The notes: generated from the sequence alone by a model not told the origin. Shown: positions 16,882-26,453, numbered from the stretch's first letter. The stretch is DNA of 64,000 bases from Empedobacter stercoris (GCF_025244765.1 NZ_CP104209.1:2362501-2426500), one strand, 5' to 3'. Translations and numbers: made by a program.

Positions 16882-17589
16882 TTATAATATTACATGACCT
16901 AATTTCGTCAATTTTTGATGATCCAAAAGTTTGATTTTTCGACCTTCAACTTCTATCAATTCATCTGTTTTAAATTCAGAAATTAATCGAATTGCAGATT
17001 CTGTTGCTGTTCCAATTAAATTTGCCATTTCTTCACGTGTTAAAGAAATATTGATGAAACCATCTTTATCAGTACCTAATTTGCCTTCTAATAAAATTAA
17101 AACTTCTGCCAATCGTTCGCGAACCGTTTTTTGAGCTAAATATGTAATTGTACGTGCATATTCTCCTAAATCTTTTGCGATTCGTTGTAGAATATTGAAG
17201 GCTAATTTTGGATTAATTTCCAGTAATTTTAAGAAGAATTTTTCTGGAATGTAATAAATTTCAATCGCAGTCATCGCAGTTGCAGATGCACCAAAAACTT
17301 CTTGACTTAAAATTGAACGATATCCTATGATGTCACCTTCGTTAATAAAGCGTAAAATTTGTTCTTTTCCGTTGAAACCAATCTTAAAAAGTTTTGCTGT
17401 CCCTTTCATCACACAGTAAATACCTTTTGGCGTATTTCCTTCCTGGATGATTTCGTCACCTTTTTTTAGATTCAAGATTTTTTTCTCTTGCTCGAACTCC
17501 AACAATTCTTCTTTACTAAAAACCCCAAAAGACTCTGGGTTATCAAACATCGCTTTAATCGATACTACATTCTCATTAAACTCTGACAT
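16882..17589 (-). CDS. Crp/Fnr family transcriptional regulator
   Basis: A 235-residue regulator. A cyclic-nucleotide-binding-like beta roll (about residues 22-135; IYCVMKGTAKLFKIG, GDIIGYRSIL) is joined by a long helix to a winged helix-turn-helix (LTREEMANLIGTATESAIRL, about 180-200). It lacks the N-terminal cysteine cluster of an oxygen-sensing FNR, so the signal is unclear. It is divergent from the cbb3 oxidase assembly gene ccoI, and the shared 75-bp region holds both promoters and the palindrome TTAACGTTAA. A role in controlling the cbb3 cluster and the DsrE-like gene is inferred from this arrangement. Confidence 0.92.
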   Translation of the reverse strand: MSEFNENVVSIKAMFDNPESFGVFSKEELLEFEQEKKILNLKKGDEIIQEGNTPKGIYCVMKGTAKLFKIGFNGKEQILRFINEGDIIGYRSILSQEVFGASATAMTAIEIYYIPEKFFLKLLEINPKLAFNILQRIAKDLGEYARTITYLAQKTVRERLAEVLILLEGKLGTDKDGFINISLTREEMANLIGTATESAIRLISEFKTDELIEVEGRKIKLLDHQKLTKLGHVIL

Positions 17590-17615
17590 ATCTTATTGTT
17601 ATGACTTAATTCATA

Positions 17616-17623
17616 CAAAGTTA
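17616..17623 (-). promoter_or_regulatory. -7 element of the Crp/Fnr gene
   Basis: TAACTTTG on the minus strand matches TAnnTTTG. It overlaps the palindrome TTAACGTTAA at 17621-17630. Confidence 0.6.
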
Positions 17624-17630
17624 ACGTTAA
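17621..17630. promoter_or_regulatory. Palindrome TTAACGTTAA between the divergent promoters
   Basis: This 10-bp perfect palindrome overlaps the regulator -7 element and lies 17 bp upstream of the ccoI -7 element, in its -33 region. A protein bound here could switch between the two promoters; which protein is unknown. Confidence 0.45.
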
Positions 17631-17647
17631 TTCTGATAAAAGGAAAG

Positions 17648-17655
17648 TAATTTTG
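17648..17655 (+). promoter_or_regulatory. -7 element of the ccoI/cbb3 operon
   Basis: TAATTTTG matches TAnnTTTG and ends 9 bp before the ccoI ATG, implying a nearly leaderless transcript. Confidence 0.65.
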
Positions 17656-17664
17656 TAAAATAGT

Positions 17665-20061
17665 ATGGAAGAGAATTGTTTTCACTGTGGTCAACGGATT
17701 GAAGAAGAGGTTATTCAGTTCGATGAAAAGGATTTTTGTTGTCAGGGTTGTAAAACGGTTTACGAGATTTTAAACGTAAATAACTTGAAAGATTATTACG
17801 ATCTTAATCGTAATGCAGGTTTGCGTCCTGATGGAAAAAGTAATCATCAATTTGATTTCTTAAACACAAAAGAAATCTTTGATAAAGTTGTAGATTTTTC
17901 TGATGATGGCGTTACAGTTGTCTCCTTTTATGTACCTGTAATGCACTGTACTTCCTGTGTTTGGTTGTTAGAGAGTTTGGATACAATCAACCCAAATATC
18001 ATTTCTTCTAATGTTAATTTTACTCAAAAAACTGTTCAGATTACCTATCGAGATGCGGATTTGAAATTAGGAGATTTAGCACGATTAATTACAAATCTTG
18101 GGTACAAACCATCTATTAATCTAAAAACATTAGATAAAAAGAATAAAAGCAAAGTCGATCGCTCTTTGGTGAGTAAATTGGTAATTGCAGGTTTCTGTTT
18201 TGGAAATATAATGCTTCTATCGTTCCCTGAATATGTAGAGGTTTTTGGAGAAGTAAAAGAACAATGGTTAGAAGAAAATAAAGGATATTTCCGCTGGACT
18301 ATGTTCGCGTTGTCTTTGCCTGTATTCTTTTATTCTTCTACTGATTATTTTGTTTCTGCTTGGCAAGGTTTGAAAAATAAATACATCAATATCGATGTAC
18401 CTATAGCTTTGGGGATAATCGTGATTATGTTCAAATCTACTTATGATATCATTTTCGATATTTCGCCCGGTTATTTCGATACATTAGCAATGTTATTGTT
18501 TTTGATGTTAACAGGAAAATGGTTTCAACAACAAACGATGCAAGCGTTAGCATTTGATAGAGATTATAAGTCATTTTACCCTATTGCAGTTGCGAAGTTA
18601 GAAGATGGATATGAACAACCTATTTTGTTGGCTGATTTAAAAAAAGGTGATCGAATATTAATCAGAAATGAAGAAATCATCCCAGCTGATGCTATTTTAA
18701 TGAAAGGAGAAGCGATGATCGACAACTCGTTTGTGACAGGAGAAGCGCGTTTGATTCCTAAAAAAGCTGGAGATAAGATATTTGCAGGAGGTAAGCAGTC
18801 TGGTCATGCCATCGAATTAGAAATTATTTCGGATGTTAATCAAAGTTATTTAACCCAACTTTGGAACAATGATGCTTTTCAAAAAGAAGAATCAGAATTA
18901 AATGCATTAACCAATAAGATTAGTCATTATTTTACGTTAATTATTCTGATTATTACAGCAATTTCAGCTGTTTACTGGTATTATCACGATTCTTCTAAAA
19001 TTTTAGAAGTAGTCACATCTATTCTTATTATTGCTTGTCCTTGTGCGTTAGGATTGTCCTCGCCGTTTATTTTGGGACATATGATGCGTATTTTCGGTAA
19101 CAAAAAGTTTTATGTAAAAAACACATCGACTGTAGAAAGAATGGAAAAAATTACGGATGTAGTTTTTGACAAGACAGGAACAATTACAGAAAGTGACGAA
19201 GCGCAAGTACAATACGAAGGAAAAGAATTATCCGATTATCAGAAACAATTGGTAAAAGCATTAATCAGAAATTCAAATCACCCGCTTAGTCGTACGTTGT
19301 ATAAAAAACTAAATGTTGACGATCATTTGCCGATTTCTAATTACGAAGAAATAGTTGGGAAAGGTCAACAAGCAGAAGTAGATGGGCATCAATTAAAAGT
19401 TGGGTCGAGAAGTTTTACCAATGCAATTTTTAATGAAAATAGATTAAATCAATCTCAAGTTTTTATATCAATTGATGGAGAAGTTTTTGGTAAATTTGTT
19501 TATACCAATCGATACCGAAAAGGATTGGATGGTATATTGAAAGAGTTGGATGCATATCAATTGCATGTTTTGTCAGGGGATAATGATTCTGAAAAAGAAT
19601 ATTTAGAAACGATTTTTCCATCAAATGCAAAATTGATTTTTAATCAATCACCAACGGATAAATTAGAATACATCAAACAATTGGAAGAAGATGGAAAAAA
19701 AGTGATGATGCTTGGAGATGGATTAAATGATGCTGGAGCTTTGAAACAAAGTACAGTTGGGATTTCAATCTCTGAAGATATTAACAGTTTTTCACCTTCA
19801 TGTGACGGAATTTTGGATGCGAGAAGTTTTTCGGCTATTCCAAACTTTTTGAAATTAGCAAAGACAACAATGAAATTTGTAAAAATTGCATTTTTTATTA
19901 GTTTCTTATACAATATAGTTGGGCTTAGTTTTGCCGTTTCTGGATATTTACAACCAGTCGTAGCAGCGATTTTAATGCCAATAAGTTCTATTTCAGTGTT
20001 AATTTTTGCTACGGCAAGCACACGAATTGCAGATAAAATAACGAAATGGAATTTAGACTGA
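17665..20061 (+). CDS. ccoI: Copper-type P1B ATPase for cbb3 oxidase assembly (CcoI/FixI)
   Basis: A 798-residue heavy-metal ATPase. The N-terminal cysteine cluster (C5, C8, C25, C26, C29) is typical of CcoI in Bacteroidetes. It is followed by an HMA domain with MHCTSC near 95-100, membrane helices, the transport motif CPC near 457 (IACPCALGL), the phosphorylation motif DKTGT near 502, the HP pair near 538 and GDGLND near 683. CcoI exports copper for insertion in the cbb3 oxidase. It is first in the operon, followed by ccoS and the oxidase subunits, and divergent from a Crp/Fnr gene. Confidence 0.95.
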   Translation: MEENCFHCGQRIEEEVIQFDEKDFCCQGCKTVYEILNVNNLKDYYDLNRNAGLRPDGKSNHQFDFLNTKEIFDKVVDFSDDGVTVVSFYVPVMHCTSCVWLLESLDTINPNIISSNVNFTQKTVQITYRDADLKLGDLARLITNLGYKPSINLKTLDKKNKSKVDRSLVSKLVIAGFCFGNIMLLSFPEYVEVFGEVKEQWLEENKGYFRWTMFALSLPVFFYSSTDYFVSAWQGLKNKYINIDVPIALGIIVIMFKSTYDIIFDISPGYFDTLAMLLFLMLTGKWFQQQTMQALAFDRDYKSFYPIAVAKLEDGYEQPILLADLKKGDRILIRNEEIIPADAILMKGEAMIDNSFVTGEARLIPKKAGDKIFAGGKQSGHAIELEIISDVNQSYLTQLWNNDAFQKEESELNALTNKISHYFTLIILIITAISAVYWYYHDSSKILEVVTSILIIACPCALGLSSPFILGHMMRIFGNKKFYVKNTSTVERMEKITDVVFDKTGTITESDEAQVQYEGKELSDYQKQLVKALIRNSNHPLSRTLYKKLNVDDHLPISNYEEIVGKGQQAEVDGHQLKVGSRSFTNAIFNENRLNQSQVFISIDGEVFGKFVYTNRYRKGLDGILKELDAYQLHVLSGDNDSEKEYLETIFPSNAKLIFNQSPTDKLEYIKQLEEDGKKVMMLGDGLNDAGALKQSTVGISISEDINSFSPSCDGILDARSFSAIPNFLKLAKTTMKFVKIAFFISFLYNIVGLSFAVSGYLQPVVAAILMPISSISVLIFATASTRIADKITKWNLD

Positions 20062-20140
20062 TTTTAAATTACGTATATACATACTGCTCTGACCAAAATC
20101 ATTGTGATAAGAACTTAGGGCTTTGTAATTTTGTGGAGCT

Positions 20141-20305
20141 ATGGGGATATTATTATTAATGATATTGGTTAGTGTCTCTTTGGGGGCAATTTTCCTTCTA
20201 TTATTCTTTATGGGATATAAAAAGGGACAGTTTGACGAAGATGAATCTCCAGCAGTGAGAATGTTAAAAGATGATAAAAAAACACAAGATAAAATCGACT
20301 CATAA
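20141..20305 (+). CDS. ccoS: Cbb3-type oxidase assembly protein CcoS
   Basis: A 54-residue protein with one membrane helix (LLLMILVSVSLGAIFLLLFF) followed by GYKKGQFDEDESPAVRML. The motif of an N-terminal helix, then GQFDD..P..RML, is the signature of the CcoS/FixS family. CcoS is needed for cofactor (heme, copper) insertion in cbb3 oxidase in characterised systems. Its stop codon overlaps the next ATG (TAATG at 20303-20307), so translation of ccoNO is coupled. The start at 20141 gives the usual length. Confidence 0.92.
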   Translation: MGILLLMILVSVSLGAIFLLLFFMGYKKGQFDEDESPAVRMLKDDKKTQDKIDS

Positions 20306-22572
20306 TGCAAATGCAGACTTTTAGTTACGACAATAAGATCGTAAAGTATTTCCTTTATGCCACATTGTTTTGGGCAGTTATGGCATTTTTCTTTGGAGTA
20401 TTGGTTGCAACTTTGTTGTTTTTTCCTACGTTACCAGAATACATCTTCGGATCGGATGATGGTACAATTGGAGGGAATATTCAAGGTTTAATCAACTCGC
20501 AAGGAACACTTGGTTTTGGTAGATTAAGAATGATACACACAACATTCGCGGTATTCGCCTTTGTTGGTAACTCGTTCTTTACCGGAGCTTATTATTCAAT
20601 GCAAAGATTGTTGAAAACCAGAATGTACAGCGACGTTTTAAGCTGGATCGTTTTCTGGGGATGGCAATTATTTATTGTATTATCATTTGTTACATTTATC
20701 TTAGGATACAACACTTCTAAAGAGTATGCTGAGCACGAATGGCCAATTGATATTTTAATCGCGCTAGTTTGGGTGTTGTTCGGAGCACAAATGTTCTTAA
20801 CAATTGCTAAACGTCGTGTACGTCACTTGTACGTAGCTATTTGGTTCTACATCGGAACTTGGGCAGCTATTACAATGCTACACGTATTTAATAACTTAGA
20901 AATTCCAGTGACTTTTAGCTTAACAGCTCCAAAGTCTTACTCATTATATTCTGGAGTTCAAGACGCGTTAGTGCAATGGTGGTACGGACACAATGCCGTA
21001 GCATTCTTCTTAACAACTCCTATTTTAGGATTAATGTATTACTTTGTACCAAAAGCAGCAAATAGACCTGTATTCTCATACAAGTTATCTATTGTTCACT
21101 TCTGGTCATTGATTTTCATTTATATCTGGGCTGGACCTCACCACTTGCTTTATACAGCATTACCAGGTTGGGCACAAGCTTTAGGAACAGGATTCTCTAT
21201 CATGTTAATCGCTCCATCTTGGGGAGGTATGTTAAATGGTTTATTAACATTACGTGGTGCATGGGATAAAGTAAGAGAAAATCCAATCTTGAAATTCTTC
21301 GTAGTTGCTTTAACTTGTTATGGTATGGCTACCTTCGAAGGACCGTTATTAGCAACAAAAACTTTAAATAAAATTGGTCACTTTACAGACTGGGTTCCTG
21401 CTCACGTACACGTAGGTACTTTAGGATGGAATGGATTTATCGCTTTTGGTATGATCTATTACTTAGTACCAAAGTTATTTGGAACTAAATTAGCATCTGT
21501 TAAGATGGCAAATGCACACTTCTGGATTGGTACTTTCGGTATCTTATTCTGGGTAATTCCTATGTATGTTGCAGGTTGGACACAAGGTTTAATGTGGAAA
21601 CAATTCGCAGCTGACGGAACATTAGAATATGGTAACTTCTTACAAACAGTTACAATTCTTAAACAATGGTTATATCCATTACGTGCATTTGGAGGAACAT
21701 TATATTTGATTGGATCAATTTTAATGGTTATTAATGTTTGGAAAACTGTAAAATCAGGAAGCTTTATTGCGAATGAAGAAGCAGAAGCTCCTGCATTAGC
21801 ACCAAAAACAGCTTCACGTACACAAGGAGAAGGAGTACACTCTTGGATGGAAAGAACTCCTATCGTTTTAACAATCGGAGCTGTATTAACTTTAGCTGTT
21901 GGTGGTTTAGTAGAGATTGTACCTACAATTGTAGTAAAATCTAACGTACCTACAATTTCAAGTGTAAAACCATATACACCTTTAGAGTTAGAAGGACGTG
22001 ATTTATATATTAGAGAAGGTTGTAACGCTTGTCACACTCAGATGATTCGTCCGTTTAGAGACGAGGTAAAACGTTATGGAGAATACTCTAAAGCAGGAGA
22101 ATTTGTTTACGATTATCCATTCTTATGGGGATCAAAAAGAACAGGTCCTGACTTGCACCGTGAAGGAGGTAAAAATCCAGATGCTTGGCATTACAAACAC
22201 ATGTGGAATCCACGTTCTACATCAGACGGATCTATCATGCCTCGTTACCCATGGTTAATCGAAAATAAATTAGACCGTGAGTTAACGCGTGATAAAATGA
22301 AATCTATGGTTGCATTAGGAGTTCCTTATGAACAAGAAGATTTTGATAGTATGCAAGTTTCTATGAACAAACAAGCAGTAGCGATCGAAACAAGTATCTT
22401 TAAAGATGCTAATGATTTGAAAGACTTATATGCTAAAAAAGAAGCTGAAGCTAAAGCTGAAGGAAAAGAGTTTGTTCCGTTAAGAGACCGTGAGATTACT
22501 GCATTAATTGCGTATTTACAACGTTTAGGAACAGATATCAGTGCTGAACAAGTAGAGACAGCGAGTAACTAA
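20305..22572 (+). CDS. ccoNO: Fused cbb3 cytochrome c oxidase subunits I and II (CcoN-CcoO)
   Basis: A 755-residue fusion. Residues to about 480 are CcoN: twelve or so membrane helices with heme b and copper-site histidines in MIHTTFAVF, WWYGHNAVAFF, AGPHHLLY and PAHVHVGTLGWNG. A short linker follows. CcoO has one helix and a cytochrome c domain with CNACH at about 573-577 and the Met-ligand region IMPRYPWL. It is a high-affinity terminal oxidase reducing O2 at low oxygen while pumping protons. CcoN-CcoO fusions are common in Bacteroidetes. The start may be either ATG (20305 or 20311). Confidence 0.96.
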   Translation: MQMQTFSYDNKIVKYFLYATLFWAVMAFFFGVLVATLLFFPTLPEYIFGSDDGTIGGNIQGLINSQGTLGFGRLRMIHTTFAVFAFVGNSFFTGAYYSMQRLLKTRMYSDVLSWIVFWGWQLFIVLSFVTFILGYNTSKEYAEHEWPIDILIALVWVLFGAQMFLTIAKRRVRHLYVAIWFYIGTWAAITMLHVFNNLEIPVTFSLTAPKSYSLYSGVQDALVQWWYGHNAVAFFLTTPILGLMYYFVPKAANRPVFSYKLSIVHFWSLIFIYIWAGPHHLLYTALPGWAQALGTGFSIMLIAPSWGGMLNGLLTLRGAWDKVRENPILKFFVVALTCYGMATFEGPLLATKTLNKIGHFTDWVPAHVHVGTLGWNGFIAFGMIYYLVPKLFGTKLASVKMANAHFWIGTFGILFWVIPMYVAGWTQGLMWKQFAADGTLEYGNFLQTVTILKQWLYPLRAFGGTLYLIGSILMVINVWKTVKSGSFIANEEAEAPALAPKTASRTQGEGVHSWMERTPIVLTIGAVLTLAVGGLVEIVPTIVVKSNVPTISSVKPYTPLELEGRDLYIREGCNACHTQMIRPFRDEVKRYGEYSKAGEFVYDYPFLWGSKRTGPDLHREGGKNPDAWHYKHMWNPRSTSDGSIMPRYPWLIENKLDRELTRDKMKSMVALGVPYEQEDFDSMQVSMNKQAVAIETSIFKDANDLKDLYAKKEAEAKAEGKEFVPLRDREITALIAYLQRLGTDISAEQVETASN

Positions 22573-22772
22573 TGTTAAAATATTATAAAGAATTCCTTTC
22601 TCAGTATGAGTATGCATCTTTGTTGCAGACATTAATCCTAATAGGATTTATGGCAATCTTTATAACAGTATTTGTTAAGGTTATGAAAAAACCAAAAGAT
22701 TTTTATAAAGATAACGAGTCTGCAGCTTTAGATTTAGAACCAGAAGAGAACGAAAAAAATAATACAAAATGA
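22572..22772 (+). CDS. ccoQ: Small cbb3 oxidase subunit CcoQ
   Basis: A 66-residue protein with one membrane helix (LLQTLILIGFMAIFITVFVKV) and a charged C-terminal tail. Position between ccoNO and ccoP identifies it as CcoQ, which stabilises the assembled complex in other bacteria. Its ATG overlaps the ccoNO stop by one base (TAATG), and its own stop overlaps ccoP by 4 bp, so the three are translated as a unit. Confidence 0.88.
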   Translation: MLKYYKEFLSQYEYASLLQTLILIGFMAIFITVFVKVMKKPKDFYKDNESAALDLEPEENEKNNTK

Positions 22773-23716
22773 GACAACGTACCCCGGCCTATATATTTAT
22801 CCCATTAACGCTATTAGCTATAATCTTAGCGTTTACAATGGTTACGCCAGTAGATGTGGTGCCAGAACCAGGTTTTCAAGGAATGGTAAACAATTTACTT
22901 GAACATTTAAAACATGTGTTCGCACAAGGAATTTTCTGGGCAGTATTAGCAATTGCAACGGTAATGCTTTTAATTATTAATGCTTTGAACAAAGTAATCG
23001 AAGTAGAAAGATTCAAAAGATTATCAGAAGTAGAACAAGCACAGTATTTAGAAGAAGGAAAAATAGGTTATTTCAAACGCTTATTTAGTTCAGCTGCTAA
23101 AAAACAATCTGATAAAGAAGAAGAGTCTATCATCTTAGATCATGGTTTTGACGGAATCAAAGAGTTAGACAATGCTTTACCACAATGGTGGTTATCATTA
23201 TTCTATTTCGGTATTGTATTTATGGTTGTTTATGTAATGGCATATAGTTTTACAGACTTCGCTCACATGGACAAAGAATACGAAGAAGAAATGGTTTATA
23301 AAGATAAAGTGGATAGTATTTGGGCAGTTCAAAATGATATTGACATCACAGGTGCTATTGATAAATCGAATGATCCAGCGATTGTAGAACAAGGAAAAAA
23401 ATTATTCGATCAAAACTGTACTCAATGTCACATGCAAGATGGTATTGGAGGTATTGGACCAAACTTAACAGATGATTACTGGGTGAATCATGTTGAAGAT
23501 AGTTTATTCAAAAATATCTATCACATTATTTATGATGGATCTCCACAAAATCCTCAGATGCGTGCATTCGGACAACGTAAAGAGTTATCTGGTTTAGCAA
23601 TCGAGAAAATTGCTTCTTATGTGTACTACATCAACCAAAAAGAAGCTACTAAGACAGTTGCTGAAGGTGCAGCTGCTCCACAAGGAGATTTAGTAGAATC
23701 TTGGAAGCAAAAGTAA
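22769..23716 (+). CDS. ccoP: Cbb3 oxidase subunit III, CcoP-like cytochrome c
   Basis: A 315-residue subunit with two membrane helices (about 10-30 and 50-72), a further helix near 140-160, then a single cytochrome c domain with CTQCH at about residues 217-221 and the distal region MRAFGQRKELS. Proteobacterial CcoP is a diheme protein; only one CxxCH is present here, a form common in Bacteroidetes. The long N-terminal extension with extra helices is also a lineage feature. It accepts electrons for the catalytic subunit. It ends the ccoI-ccoS-ccoNO-ccoQ-ccoP operon; a terminator follows. Confidence 0.93.
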   Translation: MRQRTPAYIFIPLTLLAIILAFTMVTPVDVVPEPGFQGMVNNLLEHLKHVFAQGIFWAVLAIATVMLLIINALNKVIEVERFKRLSEVEQAQYLEEGKIGYFKRLFSSAAKKQSDKEEESIILDHGFDGIKELDNALPQWWLSLFYFGIVFMVVYVMAYSFTDFAHMDKEYEEEMVYKDKVDSIWAVQNDIDITGAIDKSNDPAIVEQGKKLFDQNCTQCHMQDGIGGIGPNLTDDYWVNHVEDSLFKNIYHIIYDGSPQNPQMRAFGQRKELSGLAIEKIASYVYYINQKEATKTVAEGAAAPQGDLVESWKQK

Positions 23717-23750
23717 TTAACAACAAATAATTACAACAAATATCATATTG

Positions 23751-23780
23751 AAAGAGAGCTTATTTATAGGCTCTCTTTTC
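23751..23780 (+). terminator. Terminator after ccoP
   Basis: Stem AAAGAGAGC / GCTCTCTTT with a 10-nt loop, followed by a T-rich tract. It separates the oxidase structural operon from ccoG, which has its own promoter 12 bp further on. Confidence 0.75.
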
Positions 23781-23791
23781 ATTTTTAGTCG

Positions 23792-23799
23792 TAAATTTG
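23792..23799 (+). promoter_or_regulatory. -7 element of the ccoG operon
   Basis: TAAATTTG matches TAnnTTTG, 22 bp before the ccoG ATG. Confidence 0.6.
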
Positions 23800-23821
23800 T
23801 ATACATTTAAAATTCACGACA

Positions 23822-25303
23822 ATGAGTGTTCAAAATTCTGACCCAAAAGATGAATTTAATTTAAACGATTATTTGGAGGATAATAACCAAATGAACGAAG
23901 ACGTTCGTACTTCCATTGGAACAATGGAAAGAACAGGAGAACGAAAATGGGTATATCCTAAAAAACCAAAAGGTAAGTTTACTAATTATAGGACATACGT
24001 TAGTTATGTATTGTTAGCAATATTAATCTTAACACCCTTTTTTAAATTACCAAACGGAAATCCTTTGTTCAAATTTGATGTCTTACAAAGTCAATTCATT
24101 TTATTCGGTTTCCCTTTCTTTACCTCAGACTTTTTCTTGTTAGCTATCGGAATGATTACGACCATTATTTTTATCGTATTATTTACCATGGCTTATGGAC
24201 GGTTGTTTTGTGGTTGGGTATGTCCCCAAACAATATTCTTGGAAATGGTTTTCCGAAAAATAGAATATGCCATAGAAGGTGACAGAGCAAAACAAATGAG
24301 ATTAGATAAACAAGAATGGGACGAAGAAAAAATTCGTAAAAAACTATTAAAATGGACCATCTTCGCTATCATTTCATTTATCATAGCAAATGTATTCTTA
24401 GCTTACATTATTGGAGCAGATGCTTTATACGCAGTTATTCTTGACGGTCCAGCAGAACATATCGGGACATTGATTGGATTAGTTATCTTTTCTGGAATGT
24501 TTTACTTTGTATTTGCATGGTTCCGAGAACAAGCTTGTACGTTGGTTTGCCCTTACGGACGTTTTCAAGGTGTACTTATTGATTCGCATACAATTAATGT
24601 AACATATGATTTCAAACGTGGTGAATCTACAGCTGGACGTGCAAAATTCAAAAAGAATGAAGATCGTAAAGCTGCTGGAAAAGGAGATTGTATCGACTGT
24701 GGACAATGTGTAGTTGTTTGCCCAACTGGTATTGATATCCGTAACGGAATCCAATTAGAATGTGTCAACTGTACAGCTTGTATCGATGCATGTGACGAAG
24801 TAATGGTAAAAGTTGGTTTACCAACAGGATTGATTCGTTATGCTTCTGAAGATGATATCAAACGTGGAGAGAAATTCAAATTCTCAAAACGTTTAGCAGC
24901 TTACACATTTGCCTTGTTATTATTGATTGGTGCTATGACAGCTTTCCTTTTCTCTCGTTCAGATGTAGAGTCTAAATACCTAAAAGTACCAGGAACAGAT
25001 TATAAAGTAGAAGGTCAATATTACGTCAATCAATTTGAATATACATTATACAACAAAACAAATGCCGACCAAATTGTATCAATAGAATTATTATCACACA
25101 AAGATTCAAAAGTAGAAATGTACGAAGGTGTTAATAAATTGAACATGGAAAAAGGTCAAATCATTCAAGGGAAATTCTTCTTGAAAATTCCAACAAATGA
25201 AGTAAAATCGTACAAAGAAAAAGTGGTCATTGGATTGATCAATCAAAAAGGAAAAGTAATCGATAAATACGAAACGAGCTTCTCAGCTCCATTCAAATAT
25301 TAA
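23822..25303 (+). CDS. ccoG: Cytochrome c oxidase accessory protein CcoG
   Basis: A 493-residue membrane iron-sulfur protein. Five or so membrane helices carry the NapH-like motifs CGWVCPQ and CTLVCPYGRFQ. They are followed by a double 4Fe-4S cluster domain (CIDCGQCVVVCP and CVNCTACIDACDE) and, after a last helix, a C-terminal immunoglobulin-like periplasmic domain. CcoG is reported to reduce copper for cbb3 oxidase biogenesis. It starts a second operon with ccoH and a TauE/DsbD-like gene. Length is typical. Confidence 0.95.
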   Translation: MSVQNSDPKDEFNLNDYLEDNNQMNEDVRTSIGTMERTGERKWVYPKKPKGKFTNYRTYVSYVLLAILILTPFFKLPNGNPLFKFDVLQSQFILFGFPFFTSDFFLLAIGMITTIIFIVLFTMAYGRLFCGWVCPQTIFLEMVFRKIEYAIEGDRAKQMRLDKQEWDEEKIRKKLLKWTIFAIISFIIANVFLAYIIGADALYAVILDGPAEHIGTLIGLVIFSGMFYFVFAWFREQACTLVCPYGRFQGVLIDSHTINVTYDFKRGESTAGRAKFKKNEDRKAAGKGDCIDCGQCVVVCPTGIDIRNGIQLECVNCTACIDACDEVMVKVGLPTGLIRYASEDDIKRGEKFKFSKRLAAYTFALLLLIGAMTAFLFSRSDVESKYLKVPGTDYKVEGQYYVNQFEYTLYNKTNADQIVSIELLSHKDSKVEMYEGVNKLNMEKGQIIQGKFFLKIPTNEVKSYKEKVVIGLINQKGKVIDKYETSFSAPFKY

Positions 25304-25308
25304 TAAAT

Positions 25309-25752
25309 ATGAAGTTAAATTGGGGACATTATGTAGCAATTGCCTTAGGATGTTTTATGACATTTATCCTATCATTGCTATATTTTGCAGGAGATACAGG
25401 CGGAATGGTAACGGAAAATTACTACGAAAAAGAAATACATTTTCAAGACGAAATCAACGCAGAGAAACGTGCAAATGCTTTAGCCGAAAAGCCAGAAGTA
25501 ATTGTACAAGCAAATGGACTTTTGTTTCAATTTCCAGCAACTACTGCGGCAGATTTTAAAGGAGATATTTTTTTGATGCGAAACGCAGACGAAACTAAAG
25601 ATATCAAAACTAACATCAGATTATCTGACCGAAAAAATTTCTTAATACCTTCTGTTAAGTTAATAGACGGAGAATATGAATTAACATTAAGCTGGAAGGA
25701 AAATAATCAAACATACTTGATTAAAAAGTCCATTCGATGGATTCCACAATAG
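25309..25752 (+). CDS. ccoH: FixH/CcoH family protein
   Basis: A 147-residue protein with one N-terminal membrane helix (YVAIALGCFMTFILSLLYFA) and a periplasmic beta-rich domain containing DTGGMVTENYYEKEI and ending in KSIRWIPQ. This is the FixH family, needed for stable cbb3 assembly. It lies 5 bp after ccoG and overlaps the following gene by 16 bp. Confidence 0.9.
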   Translation: MKLNWGHYVAIALGCFMTFILSLLYFAGDTGGMVTENYYEKEIHFQDEINAEKRANALAEKPEVIVQANGLLFQFPATTAADFKGDIFLMRNADETKDIKTNIRLSDRKNFLIPSVKLIDGEYELTLSWKENNQTYLIKKSIRWIPQ

Positions 25753-26453
25753 TTATCATAGCATTATCTATAGGTCTTACATCGTCCCTGCATTGCGTAG
25801 GGATGTGCGGACCTATTGCTTTATCTTTGGGATTAAAATCCCAAGACAAACTAAAATTTACACTTCGCAATCTCACTTATCAATTGGGACGTGTAACCAC
25901 TTACACGATTTTAGGCGCAATTTTAGGACTAATTGGCGAATCATTTACATTTGTGGGTTTACAAAACTACCTAAGTATATTGATTGGAGTGCTAATGATT
26001 ATTATGGTCATGATTCCGAAATTCTACGAAAACGGAGCATCTCAGCTTCGTCCAGTAAACGCCTTGATGGTAAAAGTAAAAATCTCTCTTGGTAAATTCT
26101 TAATCAAGAAAGATTCTTCTTCACTTTATATAGTTGGTCTATTAAATGGCTTATTACCTTGCGGAATGGTTTACGCCTCTTTAACTGCAGCTATTGGTTT
26201 AGGATCGGTTTACAAAAGCGCCATGTTCATGTTCTTTTTCGGACTTGGAACATTACCACTAATGTTTGCAACCGTTTTATTTGGTAATTTTTTATCAGTC
26301 AAACAACGACAAACCATTTTAAAAATCTTACCAATCATCACCTTAATACTTGGTGTATTATTTATTCTTCGCGGATTAGAATTAGATATTCCGTTTATCT
26401 CACCAGCCAAAGAAGCACTTCAGTTAAATGGAATGGATGAGCATTGTATGTAG
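25737..26453 (+). CDS. TauE/SafE (DsbD_2-like) membrane protein of the cbb3 cluster
   Basis: A 238-residue polytopic protein with six predicted membrane helices. The motif SLHCVGMCGPIALSL near the start is the mark of the family annotated as sulfite exporter TauE/SafE or DsbD_2 (COG2836-like), usually encoded behind ccoG/ccoH in Bacteroidetes. The CxxxC-type pair and NGLLPCGMVYASL suggest a role in metal (copper) or thiol handling for oxidase assembly rather than sulfite export; that is inference from context. It overlaps the ccoH end by 16 bp. Confidence 0.85.
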   Translation: MDSTIVIIALSIGLTSSLHCVGMCGPIALSLGLKSQDKLKFTLRNLTYQLGRVTTYTILGAILGLIGESFTFVGLQNYLSILIGVLMIIMVMIPKFYENGASQLRPVNALMVKVKISLGKFLIKKDSSSLYIVGLLNGLLPCGMVYASLTAAIGLGSVYKSAMFMFFFGLGTLPLMFATVLFGNFLSVKQRQTILKILPIITLILGVLFILRGLELDIPFISPAKEALQLNGMDEHCM

